A stretch of DNA of 52,376 bases from Gammaproteobacteria bacterium. Lineage in GTDB: Bacteria > Pseudomonadota > Gammaproteobacteria > SpSt-1174. The stretch's first letter is position 1. Each line of letters begins with the position of its first letter. The DNA lies in assembly GCA_037388465.1 (NCBI GenBank), contig JARRKE010000009.1:1-52376 (forward strand), written 5' to 3'. Shown here one piece after another: positions 13,444 to 21,985 of this stretch. The notes beneath the pieces are model-generated. The model worked only from the letters and a program-made list of their open reading frames with translations. It was not told the DNA's origin and ran no database searches. Made by a program: the position numbers and the translations under genes.

Positions 13444-14884
13444 ACTCTTTGGCCCTTAACACCGGTTTTAACAAATACTCCAGCACACTCTTCTTGCCGG
13501 TAATGATGTCCACGGTACAGGTCATACCGGGAATAATCGGCAAGGGTTTTGCTTCCGAGCCCAGGTGGTTATGGGCAGTCTCCAGGCGTACCAGATAATA
13601 GGCATGTCCCTGTGCGTCGGCGATGGTGTCGGCACTGATATGCTCGACCTTGCCCTTGATGCCGCCATAGATTGCGAAATCGTAGGCACTGAATTTCACC
13701 GTGGCCTCCTGGCCGGGATGGATAAAGGCGATATCGGCGGGCTTGATGCGCGCCTCGACCAGCAGTTTGTCCTCCAGCGGCACGATCTCCATCAGGTCCA
13801 TGCCCGGCTGAATGACCCCGCCGACCGTGTTGACCATGATGCGCTTGACCGTGCCGCGGATCGGCGCGCGCACCGTGGTGCGGCTGACCCGGTCGGCCAG
13901 AGCGACGTTCGACTCCGACAGCCGGGACAATTCGGTCATGGTTTCGTTGAGTTCGCTGCGCGCCTTGTTGCGGAAATTGAGCACTTCCTCGTCGACCTTC
14001 TTGCGGGCCTCCTCCAGCTTCGATCCCGCCCGTGGCAGCTGTAACTTGGTGGCGTCAAGCTCGCCCTTGAGTTCGTTGACCTCGCGCTCCAGGCGCAGTA
14101 CCTCGACCTCGGATACCGCGCCGTCCTTGATCAGCGGCTTGGTCATGTCCAGTTCCCTGAGCAGCAGACCGTAGCTGCGGACCAGTTGGTCCCGTTTGGA
14201 CTTCAGTTCGGCCAACTCCTGTTCGCGCTGATCCGCCTGGCGACGCAGGATTTCGAGATTGGCGTCCAGCTGTTTCATTTCCGATTGATACAGTTCGAGC
14301 GCCTGCTCGACCAGTTGGGGCGCTTCGCGCATGACATCCTCGGGTGGAACGAACGGCTTGCCGTCCGCCTCCGCCCGCAGGCGTGCCGCCGCGACCTTGT
14401 GCGACAAGTAGTGAATGCGGTTTTCGCGCAGGCTGGAGGACGACAGGGTATCGTCGATGCGCAGCAGCGGCTGCCCCGCGTTGACGACCTCGCCCTCCTT
14501 GACCAGGATCTTGTCCACGATCCCGCCCTCGAGATTCTGGACCACCTGCAGTTGACGCGAAGGGATGACCTTGCCCGGCCCACGCGTCACCTCGTCGAGC
14601 TGGGCAAGGCTGGCCCAGACCAGGCCCACGACCAGGAACAGCGCCACGGCCCAAAGAAGGTAATGACCACCGCGCGGACTTTGCTGCAGATAGGCACGAC
14701 GCGTGTCGGTCACGAAGTCCAGGTCTTCTTCCATGAACAGCTCACGCCGGTGCTGTGACGCATTGTCCTGCGGCACGCCGCCCGACGGCGGGCGCTGCGC
14801 CTCGCGCTTCTTTCCGGCGGCCTGGTCCTGGTTGCCGGTCTGGCCGTCATCGCCCGGCAATGTGGGGTCAACTGGTTTCTGCAC
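13424..14884 (-). CDS. lapC: Type I secretion membrane-fusion protein (HlyD family, LapC-like)
   Basis: 486 aa from a GTG start with a ribosome site 7 nt upstream. A hydrophilic N-terminal stretch of about 70 residues precedes a single membrane helix (about 74-95). Next come the HlyD lipoyl half (VQNLEGGIVDKILVKEGEVV), a long coiled coil (about 185-340) and the second lipoyl/beta-barrel part (RAPIRGTVKRIMVNTVGG). It links the LapB ATPase to the outer-membrane TolC. It overlaps lapB by 17 nt. An internal ATG at residue 51 would remove the unusual N-terminal extension and cannot be excluded. Confidence 0.9.
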   Translation of the reverse strand: MQKPVDPTLPGDDGQTGNQDQAAGKKREAQRPPSGGVPQDNASQHRRELFMEEDLDFVTDTRRAYLQQSPRGGHYLLWAVALFLVVGLVWASLAQLDEVTRGPGKVIPSRQLQVVQNLEGGIVDKILVKEGEVVNAGQPLLRIDDTLSSSSLRENRIHYLSHKVAAARLRAEADGKPFVPPEDVMREAPQLVEQALELYQSEMKQLDANLEILRRQADQREQELAELKSKRDQLVRSYGLLLRELDMTKPLIKDGAVSEVEVLRLEREVNELKGELDATKLQLPRAGSKLEEARKKVDEEVLNFRNKARSELNETMTELSRLSESNVALADRVSRTTVRAPIRGTVKRIMVNTVGGVIQPGMDLMEIVPLEDKLLVEARIKPADIAFIHPGQEATVKFSAYDFAIYGGIKGKVEHISADTIADAQGHAYYLVRLETAHNHLGSEAKPLPIIPGMTCTVDIITGKKSVLEYLLKPVLRAKEYAFRER

Positions 14885-17063
14885 GGACCCGTCCTTCCTT
14901 CAGCAAATTCAGCACCTCGTCTTTGGGGCCGTCGGCGACGATCATGCCGTTGTCGACCACCAGCAGGCGGTCGACCAGGCCAAGCAGCGATGCCCGGTGA
15001 GTGACCAGCAAAAAGGTCTTGCCCTTGATCAGTTCAGCCAGCCGCTGCTTGAGCTGGAATTCCGTGCCGTTGTCCATGGAATTGCTGGGTTCGTCCATGA
15101 GCATCACCGGCGGATCATGCAGCAGCGCCCGGGCAATCATCATGCTTTGCCGCTGACCGCCCGACAGGCCTTCGCCGCGCTCCCCCAGTGGCATGTCGTA
15201 GCCCAGCGGATGCCGGTCGACGAATTCGGAAACCCCGGCATTTTCGGCGGCGCGGATCATGCTGCGGTCGTCGACGTACGGCGAACCGAACAGGATGTTT
15301 TCACGCACCGTGCCATAGAACAGCATGGGGTCCTGCGGCACATAGCCGATGTTACGGCGCAGTTCCGCGGGATCGAGCTGGCGCACGTCGACGCCGTCGA
15401 TACGCACGGCACCGCCAGTGGGCGAGTAAAGACCGAGTACGAGTTTTTCGATGGTGGTCTTGCCGGAACCGGTACGTCCGATAATGCCGACGTGCTCCCC
15501 CGGTTTGACCTTGAACGAGATCTTTCTGAGCGCCTGGGTCGACTGGCCGGGATAGGAGAAGGCAACCTCGTCGAACTCGATGGCGCCGTCCAGGCGGGGA
15601 CGGCTCACGAACGACTGCCCCGCCGCACGCTCCACCGGCATGTTCATGATGCTGTTCAGTGTCTTCAGCGCCGCCTTGGCCTGGTGATAATGCGCGGCCA
15701 GATTCACGACCTGCCCCATCGGCGCCATGGCCCGGCTGGTAAGGATCACCACGGCGATCAGGCCGCCCATGCTCATCTGCGCGTCGGCGATCAGATACAC
15801 GCTGGCCGCCACCACGCCGACCGTGGCCAGTTGCTGCACGAAGATCGCCGCATTCGCCACCGAATTGGTCAACAGCCGCGCCCGCGCGCCCCAGCGCGAG
15901 ATGAAGCCCACGGCCTGCTCCCAGCGGCGCTGCAGAATACCCTCGGCGCCCAGGGTCTTGACGACCTCCATACCGATCAGGCTCTCAACCAGCGTGGCAT
16001 TCTTCAAGGCGGCCGCGCGGAAGGACTTGTCCACCGCATCGCGCAACGGCGCCTGCACCATCAGGCCGTAAACGACGATGATCGGAATGCCGGCCAACGG
16101 TATAAGCACCACCTTCAGGCTGATGGCGGCGATGACGGCCAGAAACAGCAGGGTGAACGGCAGGTCCACCAGAATCGCGACCGTGCCGGAAGTGATGAAG
16201 TTGCGCACACTCTCGAACTCGGAAAGGTTGTTGGCGAACGCCCCCACCGAAACGGGCCGCGCCTCCATGCGAATACCCATTACCTTTTCGAAGATCATGG
16301 CCGACAGGGCGACGTCCGCCTTCTTACCCGCCACATCGATGAAATAGCTGCGCAAGCCGCGCATGAGCAGGTCGAAGCCATAGACCAGACTGACCCCGAT
16401 CACCAGCACCCACAGGGTTTCGACCGCGTTGTTGGGCACCACCCGGTCGTACACGTTCATCAGGAACAAGGGGCTGGCCAGGGCGAACAGGTTGATAAGA
16501 AAGGAGGCCACCAGCACGTCGCGGTAGATGCGCCAGGAACGGGCCAGGGTGCCCCAGAACCAGTGGCGGGTGGGCGGCGCCAGCACGTCGGGGGCGCGCT
16601 GGTCGAAGTGATGTTCGGGTTTGACGAAAACGGCGTAGCCCAGGTACTCGTGCTCCAGCCGCGCCAGGGAGACCTTCTGTTCCCCGATGCCGGTCTCCGG
16701 CTCGATGATCACCGCATGCCCGGACATCGGATTGATCTCGCTGAGCACACAGGCCTGTTCGTCCTTCAGCAACAGCACGGCGGGCAGCACCAGACTGGAG
16801 ATCTTGCGCAGTGGCCGTTTGACGATTTGCGCGGACAACCCGACGCGTGCCGCGGAACGCACGAAGAGTTCGGGGGTGAGACGGTTTTCAACCAGCGGCA
16901 GACCCGCCCGCAACGCGTCCGCAGAGGTCGGGACGTCGTAGGTCTTGGTCAGCAGCACGAGGCAGAACAACAACGGATCGTCGTACTGCACGGCCGCCTC
17001 GTGCAGATGCCAAGCGTGCTCTGATGATGTGGCTGAAGAGGAGCTAGGCATCTGATCTATCAC
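14868..17063 (-). CDS. lapB: Type I secretion ABC transporter LapB (permease plus ATPase)
   Basis: 731 aa. It has an N-terminal C39-like domain without an obvious catalytic arrangement (about 20-150), six membrane helices (about 175-450), and a full ATPase with Walker A GRTGSGKTT, signature LSGGQRQ and Walker B VMLMDEP. This architecture exports RTX proteins whose leader is not cut during export. It should drive secretion of the LapA-like protein. The start is uncertain: GTG at 17063 or ATG at 17051, neither with a clear ribosome site. It is divergent from the 110-aa conserved gene. Confidence 0.92.
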   Translation of the reverse strand: MIDQMPSSSSATSSEHAWHLHEAAVQYDDPLLFCLVLLTKTYDVPTSADALRAGLPLVENRLTPELFVRSAARVGLSAQIVKRPLRKISSLVLPAVLLLKDEQACVLSEINPMSGHAVIIEPETGIGEQKVSLARLEHEYLGYAVFVKPEHHFDQRAPDVLAPPTRHWFWGTLARSWRIYRDVLVASFLINLFALASPLFLMNVYDRVVPNNAVETLWVLVIGVSLVYGFDLLMRGLRSYFIDVAGKKADVALSAMIFEKVMGIRMEARPVSVGAFANNLSEFESVRNFITSGTVAILVDLPFTLLFLAVIAAISLKVVLIPLAGIPIIVVYGLMVQAPLRDAVDKSFRAAALKNATLVESLIGMEVVKTLGAEGILQRRWEQAVGFISRWGARARLLTNSVANAAIFVQQLATVGVVAASVYLIADAQMSMGGLIAVVILTSRAMAPMGQVVNLAAHYHQAKAALKTLNSIMNMPVERAAGQSFVSRPRLDGAIEFDEVAFSYPGQSTQALRKISFKVKPGEHVGIIGRTGSGKTTIEKLVLGLYSPTGGAVRIDGVDVRQLDPAELRRNIGYVPQDPMLFYGTVRENILFGSPYVDDRSMIRAAENAGVSEFVDRHPLGYDMPLGERGEGLSGGQRQSMMIARALLHDPPVMLMDEPSNSMDNGTEFQLKQRLAELIKGKTFLLVTHRASLLGLVDRLLVVDNGMIVADGPKDEVLNLLKEGRVRAETS

Positions 17064-17109
17064 GTATCCATTTATACATATATTATTTGTCCAAGGACTA
17101 AGATTCTAT

Positions 17110-17123
17110 GTGACCAAGGTCAC
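17110..17123. promoter_or_regulatory. Small palindrome in the lapB divergent promoter region
   Basis: GTGACC-AA-GGTCAC is a perfect 6-bp inverted repeat in the gap between lapB and the 110-aa gene, next to an A+T-rich stretch (17070-17092) that probably holds the promoters. It is a possible operator; nothing identifies the protein that would bind. Confidence 0.35.
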
Positions 17124-17142
17124 GAAACCGAAGGATTCGCAC

Positions 17143-17475
17143 ATGCTGTACGCGGAACGCGACGAGCAGGGCAATATCACCTCCCTCTCCCACACCCCCC
17201 AATCCGAACAGGCAGAGGCCGTTTCATTGCAGGAACCGGCGGTTACCGAGTTCCTTACCGATAAGGATAACAGGCAGGCCCTTCACGACCTGCTCAAGGC
17301 CACCGACGCCGACCTTGCACGCGTCACCGAAGACCTGATCGATGTGCTCGTCGAGAAAGGCGTCATCATGATGACCGACCTGCCGGAGGCCGCCAGGCAA
17401 AAGCTGATCACCCGGCGCCAGGCGCGTCTCTCGCTGTCCGAACTCATCGTCGACCCGGACGACCTTATTCTTTAG
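17143..17475 (+). CDS. Conserved 110-aa protein of the 'tryptophan synthase subunit beta-like' group
   Basis: It starts MLYAERDEQGNITSL, a pattern I recognise from short proteins often misnamed as tryptophan synthase beta-like; it has none of the enzyme. ATG 17143 has AAGGA 8 nt upstream and is preferred over a GTG 11 codons earlier. The C-terminal half (VTEDLIDVLVEKGVIMMTDLPEAARQ) is helical and acidic. It is encoded alone on the plus strand between divergent lapB and convergent lapD, overlapping the lapD end by 11 nt. Function is unknown; a role with LapD/LapG is only suggested by position. Confidence 0.7.
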   Translation: MLYAERDEQGNITSLSHTPQSEQAEAVSLQEPAVTEFLTDKDNRQALHDLLKATDADLARVTEDLIDVLVEKGVIMMTDLPEAARQKLITRRQARLSLSELIVDPDDLIL

Positions 17476-19408
17476 GCGCGGGCTGGTTCAGCGGCTTCGG
17501 CCTGCCCATCAAATAGCCCTGCAGGGCATCGATGTGCAGTTGCTCCAGCACCTCGCGCTGCGTATCGGTTTCCACCGCCTCCGCGATCGCCAGGATATCC
17601 AGGCTGTGGGCAACCGAGATCAACGTACCCACGAAGAACTGGCGATCCGAGTCGCGCACCAGTTCCCTTACGAAAGCGGCATCGATCTTGACGTAATCCG
17701 GTCGTAGGGAACGCAGATAACCGAAATCGGCCAACCCCCTGCCGAAGTGGTCGAAGCCGTAGCCGAACCCCGCCCCGCGCAGACGCGACACCAGCGCGCG
17801 CAAAGGCGTCAGATGGGCGATCGCAAGCTGCTCGGAAAACTCGAACACGGGCCGCGTCGAGGCGGGCGGCAAGCGGGCGAGTTCAGAGAACAGCCATTCG
17901 ACAAAGGCCGAATCCTGCACCGAGCCGGCGGACAGGTTGATGGCCAGCGCCGGGCCGCCTGCTGCCTGCGCCGCCTGCTGCAACGCCAGCTCGACGATCA
18001 GGCGATCGAATTCGCGGGCCAGCCCCAGCTCCTCGGCCAGCGGCATGAACACCCCCGCCGGCCAGAGGCTGTCGGTCTGGTCGCGATACCGGACCAGGAC
18101 CTCCTGGTGCAGGATGCCGCCCTCTTTGGCAATGACCGGCTGGGCATGCAGGACCAGCTCCCGGTTCTGCAGCACGCGGCGCAGCCGTTCGCCCCACTCC
18201 CGGTGGCCGACCATGCCCTCCAGGGCTTCGCCGGCCCGCTGCCAGGTGTTCGGACCGATCGTCTCGGACTCCCGCAGGGCGGCATCGGCGGCGGCGAGCA
18301 CGGCATCTGCCGTCTGTCCCGGGGCATAGGCGGCCACCCCGATGTTGATACCCTTTCCCGAGGGCACCAGCCCCATCGCCTCGGTACATATATCCGCGGC
18401 CAGTTGATCCAGTTCCTCCGGGCTCGCTCCGGTCATCAGCAGCCCGAAATCGCCGCCACCCAGCCGAGCCAGGGTCGCATAATCGGCCTCACCGGTGCGT
18501 TCGCTCAAAATGCCCGCCAACTCCCTGAGCAGGGCGTCGCCCGCAGGCAGCCCCTGGGTGTCGTTAATGCCCTTGAGGTCCTGCAGCTGGATCAGCAACA
18601 GACCGCCCCGGCCGTGTTCTGCATCCGGTGCCAGACGGATATGCAGTTCGTCCATGAACAACCGCCGGTTGGCCAGGCCGGTAAGCGGGTCCTCGTACGA
18701 CAGGGTCTGGAGGCGGCGCGCCGTGCGCGCATCCTCTTCGAACAGACTGCGTATTTTGCCCGTCAGGCGATTCATCGCCTGCACCACCCGGCGCAATTCG
18801 CGGGTGCGCGGCAGCTTGTGCTGCGTCTCGTAATGCCGCTGAGCCAGCTGCTCTGCCTGGCGCTCGACAGCCCTCAACGGCCGCAGCAGGACGCGCAGGG
18901 CCACCCCGCCCATCACCAGCAGGACCAGGGCCACGCTGCCGAACCAGACCCCCGTTTCCACCGTGGTCCGCCACAACTCGCCGTAGGCATAACCGGGATG
19001 ACTCCATACGTGCACCGTACCCACCTGATGCCAGCCGGACATCACCAACGCCGAGGCGTCGGGTACGTTGAGATGCACCAGATGCACGAACCAGCCCGGC
19101 ACGCCATGAACCACCACCGGCGCACTGCGCGACACCAGCGGATGGCCCTCGTTGTCCTCGATCCGGATGGCCTGGTAGTAGCCCCGGTCGAACACCGCGT
19201 CCACCATGGACGTCATCAGGGCAAGGTCGCGATGCTGCATGTGGGTGGACAGAGACAGGCCGAGCGAGGTCGCGGTGTCCTGGGCATGCGACTCGAGCTG
19301 CGCCGTCAAAAACGTGCGGGTACTCTGAAAGTTCAGCCACAGCGTCCCCACGAACATCAGCAGGAACAGCGTCACGATCACAATCACCAGCTGCCGGTAT
19401 AGCGTCAT
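17465..19408 (-). CDS. lapD: LapD-like c-di-GMP receptor with degenerate GGDEF and EAL domains
   Basis: 647 aa inner-membrane protein. It has a first membrane helix (5-27), a periplasmic sensor (28-150) with a Gly-Trp at 125-126 like the LapG-contacting Trp of LapD, a second helix (153-175), HAMP (176-228), GGDEF (235-400) and EAL (405-640). The GGDEF signature reads GGGDF and the EAL motif reads EVL, so it should bind rather than make or cut c-di-GMP. LapD holds LapG when c-di-GMP is high and releases it when low. It follows lapG by 43 nt, with GAGGA before the ATG. Confidence 0.92.
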   Translation of the reverse strand: MTLYRQLVIVIVTLFLLMFVGTLWLNFQSTRTFLTAQLESHAQDTATSLGLSLSTHMQHRDLALMTSMVDAVFDRGYYQAIRIEDNEGHPLVSRSAPVVVHGVPGWFVHLVHLNVPDASALVMSGWHQVGTVHVWSHPGYAYGELWRTTVETGVWFGSVALVLLVMGGVALRVLLRPLRAVERQAEQLAQRHYETQHKLPRTRELRRVVQAMNRLTGKIRSLFEEDARTARRLQTLSYEDPLTGLANRRLFMDELHIRLAPDAEHGRGGLLLIQLQDLKGINDTQGLPAGDALLRELAGILSERTGEADYATLARLGGGDFGLLMTGASPEELDQLAADICTEAMGLVPSGKGINIGVAAYAPGQTADAVLAAADAALRESETIGPNTWQRAGEALEGMVGHREWGERLRRVLQNRELVLHAQPVIAKEGGILHQEVLVRYRDQTDSLWPAGVFMPLAEELGLAREFDRLIVELALQQAAQAAGGPALAINLSAGSVQDSAFVEWLFSELARLPPASTRPVFEFSEQLAIAHLTPLRALVSRLRGAGFGYGFDHFGRGLADFGYLRSLRPDYVKIDAAFVRELVRDSDRQFFVGTLISVAHSLDILAIAEAVETDTQREVLEQLHIDALQGYLMGRPKPLNQPAPKE

Positions 19409-19451
19409 GCAGTTTGTTCCTCTTTAATTATCCCGTTTCGTTTATGCGTGC

Positions 19452-20159
19452 TTAATGCGCCAGCTCCAGCCCTTCGGCACGCATCCGGCGTTTCAGGCCC
19501 TGCCACAGACTCAGACGGTTGGCGCTGCCGACGAACCGGCCCAGACCGCGCTGTTTGGCCAGCCACAACCCCTCGCCGTTGAAGCTGTAGACGGGCAACA
19601 GGTCCGGCCTGAGCGAAGCGCGCTTGATCTGCCCGTCCAGGTTGTCCAGCACCAGCGGCTCGGCGCCCGGACGCTTGTAATAGGTGACGACCATGTGGGC
19701 CTGGTCCAGCGTAAGTGACTTGACGTAGGTCAGGCGCAGGCGCTCGGCGGGCACCCCCAGCTCGCGCAGGGTGAAGTACTTGGCCAGTGCGAAATCCTCG
19801 CAGTCCCCCCCGTCGGTCTCGAGGAATTCGAGCGGCGTCGCCCAGTAATCGGTCTGCCCCCAATGGCGCTGATCGGGCAGAAACGGCAACTGGTTGAAGA
19901 AGTTGTTGACGATGACCAGCTTGCGCGATTCCGGCTGCTGCCGGTCGGTGCGCAATATTTCCCCCCAGCGCGCCACCCGGCGTTTGGCATATTCCCCGTA
20001 CTGCTTCTCGACCCGTGACAGAAGCTGGGGCGTGACCGCAAAGGCCTCCGCTGCTCCCGCCGCGGGCCCCAGCGACAGGACCAGCAACAGCCCCATTGCA
20101 CTCAGCCAACGGTTGTCGCGGCGCCCCGGCTTCCGCGTATCTGTTATTTGACGGTCCAT
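19452..20159 (-). CDS. lapG: LapG-like periplasmic cysteine protease
   Basis: 235 aa of the bacterial transglutaminase-like cysteine proteinase family. A signal peptide spans about 17-37. The catalytic triad is visible as Cys120 (GGDCEDF), His155 (QAHMVV) and Asp172 (LVLDNLD). The acidic residues beside the Cys are those used for calcium binding in the family. It should cut the adhesin at its N-terminal Ala-Ala-Gly, releasing it from the surface. It is upstream of lapD in the same operon and divergent from the sigma-28-controlled small gene. GGAG lies 4 nt before the ATG. Confidence 0.92.
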   Translation of the reverse strand: MDRQITDTRKPGRRDNRWLSAMGLLLVLSLGPAAGAAEAFAVTPQLLSRVEKQYGEYAKRRVARWGEILRTDRQQPESRKLVIVNNFFNQLPFLPDQRHWGQTDYWATPLEFLETDGGDCEDFALAKYFTLRELGVPAERLRLTYVKSLTLDQAHMVVTYYKRPGAEPLVLDNLDGQIKRASLRPDLLPVYSFNGEGLWLAKQRGLGRFVGSANRLSLWQGLKRRMRAEGLELAH

Positions 20160-20246
20160 GCCGCTCCGATGGTACCGCGTTGCAATCCCTTGATGTTAGG
20201 CGATTTTTCTGGATTTCGACAGAAAAGCTCGGGTCAGCCCAAGGGC

Positions 20247-20273
20247 TAAAGTCTGGCGAATTCCTGCCGCTAA
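20247..20273 (+). promoter_or_regulatory. Sigma-28 (FliA) promoter of the first small exported protein
   Basis: TAAAGTCT-N11-GCCGCTAA against the consensus TAAAGTTT-N11-GCCGATAA (14 of 16, exact spacing). Transcription should begin about 8 nt after the -10 box, near 20281, which is 2 nt from the ATG. Confidence 0.8.
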
Positions 20274-20282
20274 TCCATACTT

Positions 20283-20696
20283 ATGGCAATGAAAAACCAT
20301 GAACCGCCGCCGCTGCACCACAAACACCGCGGCCTGCTTTGGCTGGCCGTGTTAGCCGTGCTGGTGGAACAGCTGTGTTTCACGGCGCCATACGCCGAGG
20401 ATATCAGCGCCAGCGGGTCGCACGCGACGGCCTCAGCGCATCTGAATTTCAAGATCGTCATTCCCGAACAGCTGCGCCTCCAGGTCGAACAACAAAGCGA
20501 CAATCATTCCATCACGGGCATTAACGTACGCATGGACGTGCGCGACCGCTATGCCGTCCACAAAACACTCCCCGGCACCGCACTAAGCCAGTCGAATACC
20601 ATGCCCCCCTTTTCCAACTCCCCTTACCCCAACCTGATGGAATGCCGCAGCGGCACGACGCGAAAACCTGCCTACTGCCTCCTCGCCCTGCCCTGA
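20283..20696 (+). CDS. Small exported protein, tandem family member 1
   Basis: 137 aa. A hydrophobic signal or anchor spans about 17-38 (HRGLLWLAVLAVLVEQL), then a strand-like motif AHLNFKIVIPEQLRLQV (52-68). The C terminus has two Cys ten residues apart (Cys121 and Cys132) ending in CLLALP. The same plan recurs in the next two genes. No ribosome site precedes the ATG; with the sigma-28 promoter ending at 20273, the transcript would be nearly leaderless (a second ATG two codons on is possible). I do not recognise the family. Flagellar-class control suggests a periplasmic or surface role linked to motility. Confidence 0.7.
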   Translation: MAMKNHEPPPLHHKHRGLLWLAVLAVLVEQLCFTAPYAEDISASGSHATASAHLNFKIVIPEQLRLQVEQQSDNHSITGINVRMDVRDRYAVHKTLPGTALSQSNTMPPFSNSPYPNLMECRSGTTRKPAYCLLALP

Positions 20697-20740
20697 AGCC
20701 CGCCACTCTCCACCGAACGCCCAATACCCTCACGAGGGGC

Positions 20741-20767
20741 TAAAGTTCGTCGTCATGCCGCCGATAC
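20741..20767 (+). promoter_or_regulatory. Sigma-28 (FliA) promoter of the second small exported protein
   Basis: TAAAGTTC-N11-GCCGATAC, 14 of 16 to consensus with exact spacing. Eight nt after its end is position 20775, the A of the ATG, so the mRNA is predicted to be leaderless. Confidence 0.85.
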
Positions 20768-20774
20768 AGCGTGC

Positions 20775-21194
20775 ATGAACCCCGGTATTCCATCCCAACG
20801 CTGGCCGCAAACCCCGCTCCACACCGCCCGCCGGCTGCTTTGGGGCCTGATTACCGTCCTGGTCCTGGCTTTGACAACCGCAACCCCCGTCCCCGCCCAG
20901 GAAGATCTGGCCCAGGGACGCGGCGCCAGTGCATCCGCCCGTCTCCGCTTCAAGATCGTCATCCCCCAGCAGGTCGCCATCCGGGTAGTCAACGCCTCGA
21001 CCGGTGACGAGTCCGGGCGGCCCCGGGTCAGCGCCCAGGCCAATGACGTTTTCGCGATCCGGGTCCGACTCAGCGACAACCGCATCGAACACGGGTCGGA
21101 CATCGCGCGGCCGGCCACCCCCCTGCCGGATCTACTGGCGTGCCGGCGGTCGCGCCCCCAACAAGCGGCGGACTGCCTGCTCGCCCTGCCCTGA
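20775..21194 (+). CDS. Small exported protein, tandem family member 2
   Basis: 139 aa. A signal peptide spans about 18-41 (LLWGLITVLVLALTTATPVPA), then ARLRFKIVIPQQVAIRV, a central SAQANDVFAIRVRLSDNR, and the C-terminal LPDLLAC (Cys123), ten residues, then CLLALP (Cys134). Closest in its body to member 3, more diverged at the N terminus. No ribosome site is visible; the promoter places the transcript start on the ATG itself. The two Cys with fixed spacing suggest a disulphide after export. Function unknown. Confidence 0.72.
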   Translation: MNPGIPSQRWPQTPLHTARRLLWGLITVLVLALTTATPVPAQEDLAQGRGASASARLRFKIVIPQQVAIRVVNASTGDESGRPRVSAQANDVFAIRVRLSDNRIEHGSDIARPATPLPDLLACRRSRPQQAADCLLALP

Positions 21195-21321
21195 AGAGTC
21201 CCGTGCAACCGTCCGGTTCAGGCCCGGTCGGCGGCAAAAAATTGACGCTTTCCAGGCAAATACAGGCCAAGCGTCGGATTATTGGCGTCAAAAATCCGTG
21301 TAAAGGTACAAAGCGAATTCA

Positions 21322-21334
21322 TAACCTATTGATT
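21322..21334 (+). promoter_or_regulatory. IHF site upstream of the third small gene
   Basis: On the minus strand it reads AATCAA-TAGG-TTA, a full match to the IHF consensus WATCAA-N4-TTR. It ends 30 nt before the sigma-54-like element, a usual place for DNA bending toward an enhancer-bound activator. Confidence 0.6.
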
Positions 21335-21363
21335 TAAATAATATTAAAAAACAAGGCGCCCAC

Positions 21364-21379
21364 TGGCACGGAACATGCG
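21364..21379 (+). promoter_or_regulatory. Sigma-54 promoter of the third small gene
   Basis: TGGCACGGAACATGCG: GG and GC in the required 10-nt spacing, TGGCACG perfect, and one mismatch in TTGC. Transcription should begin near 21390, leaving a short leader that contains the GGGAG ribosome site. Confidence 0.7.
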
Positions 21380-21411
21380 GGGAAATTAACAGAGATCCAG
21401 GGAGCGCGATC

Positions 21412-21849
21412 ATGAACGCAAATACGACGCACCTGAGTGGGTGGAACCGCCATAACGGACCGGCCCCACTGCACCACAAGCACCGCGGCCTGCTTTGGCT
21501 GACAGTCATCGCGCTACTGCTCGAACAACTGAGTTTTACGGCACCATATGCGCAGAGTATCAGTCTCAGCGGCACACATGCCGCGGCCGCCGCGCATCTG
21601 AATTTCAAGGTCGTCGTCCCCCAGCAGATCACCATCCGGGTGGTCAACACGGCGGCCGCCAATGAACCCGCACGGTCTCACGTCAGCGCCCAGGCCAATG
21701 ACGTGTTCGCGGTGCAGGCCCGGTTCGACAACGGCCGTAGCGAACGGCGGATACCCCCTTTCCACGCCGCAACTCCGCTGCCCGACCTGCTGGCATGCGG
21801 ACAAACCACGGGCCAGACATCAGCCAATTGCCTGCTCGCCCTGCCCTGA
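21412..21849 (+). CDS. Small exported protein, tandem family member 3
   Basis: 145 aa. Its N terminus nearly repeats member 1 (PLHHKHRGLLWLTVIALLLEQL) and its body resembles member 2 (AHLNFKVVVPQQITIRVVN and SAQANDVFAVQARFDNGR). It ends LPDLLAC (Cys129), ten residues, CLLALP (Cys140). Unlike the other two it has a ribosome site (GGGAG, 7 nt spacing) and an IHF plus sigma-54 promoter. The mosaic of features suggests repeated local duplication. Predicted to be exported or anchored by its N-terminal helix; function unknown. Confidence 0.72.
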   Translation: MNANTTHLSGWNRHNGPAPLHHKHRGLLWLTVIALLLEQLSFTAPYAQSISLSGTHAAAAAHLNFKVVVPQQITIRVVNTAAANEPARSHVSAQANDVFAVQARFDNGRSERRIPPFHAATPLPDLLACGQTTGQTSANCLLALP

Positions 21850-21943
21850 GTACCTCACCCTCCCGCTGCGCCGCAGCGCCAGGGGAAATCGCACAAAATA
21901 ATCCCCGGCGTGCCGGTACGGCCCCGAAAACGCCAAAGCCTCA

Positions 21944-21956
21944 TAACCCATTGATT
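21944..21956 (+). promoter_or_regulatory. IHF site upstream of the diguanylate cyclase
   Basis: On the minus strand AATCAA-TGGG-TTA, a full consensus match. The surrounding 20 bp (from 21942) are 19/20 identical to the block at 21320, and the distance to the sigma-54 element is the same (30 nt). Confidence 0.6.
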
Positions 21957-21985
21957 TAAATGTAATTGCCTGGCAAAACAATGCT

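Noticed and set aside
14703-17024. A 773-codon open frame on the plus strand opposite lapB and lapC
   Set aside because: Antisense shadow of G+C-rich genes; composition is His/Gln/Arg rich with no domain.
20255-20268. Sigma-54 site before the first small gene (TGGCGAATTCCTGC)
   Set aside because: GG to GC spacing is 9 nt instead of 10, whereas the overlapping sigma-28 match is nearly perfect.
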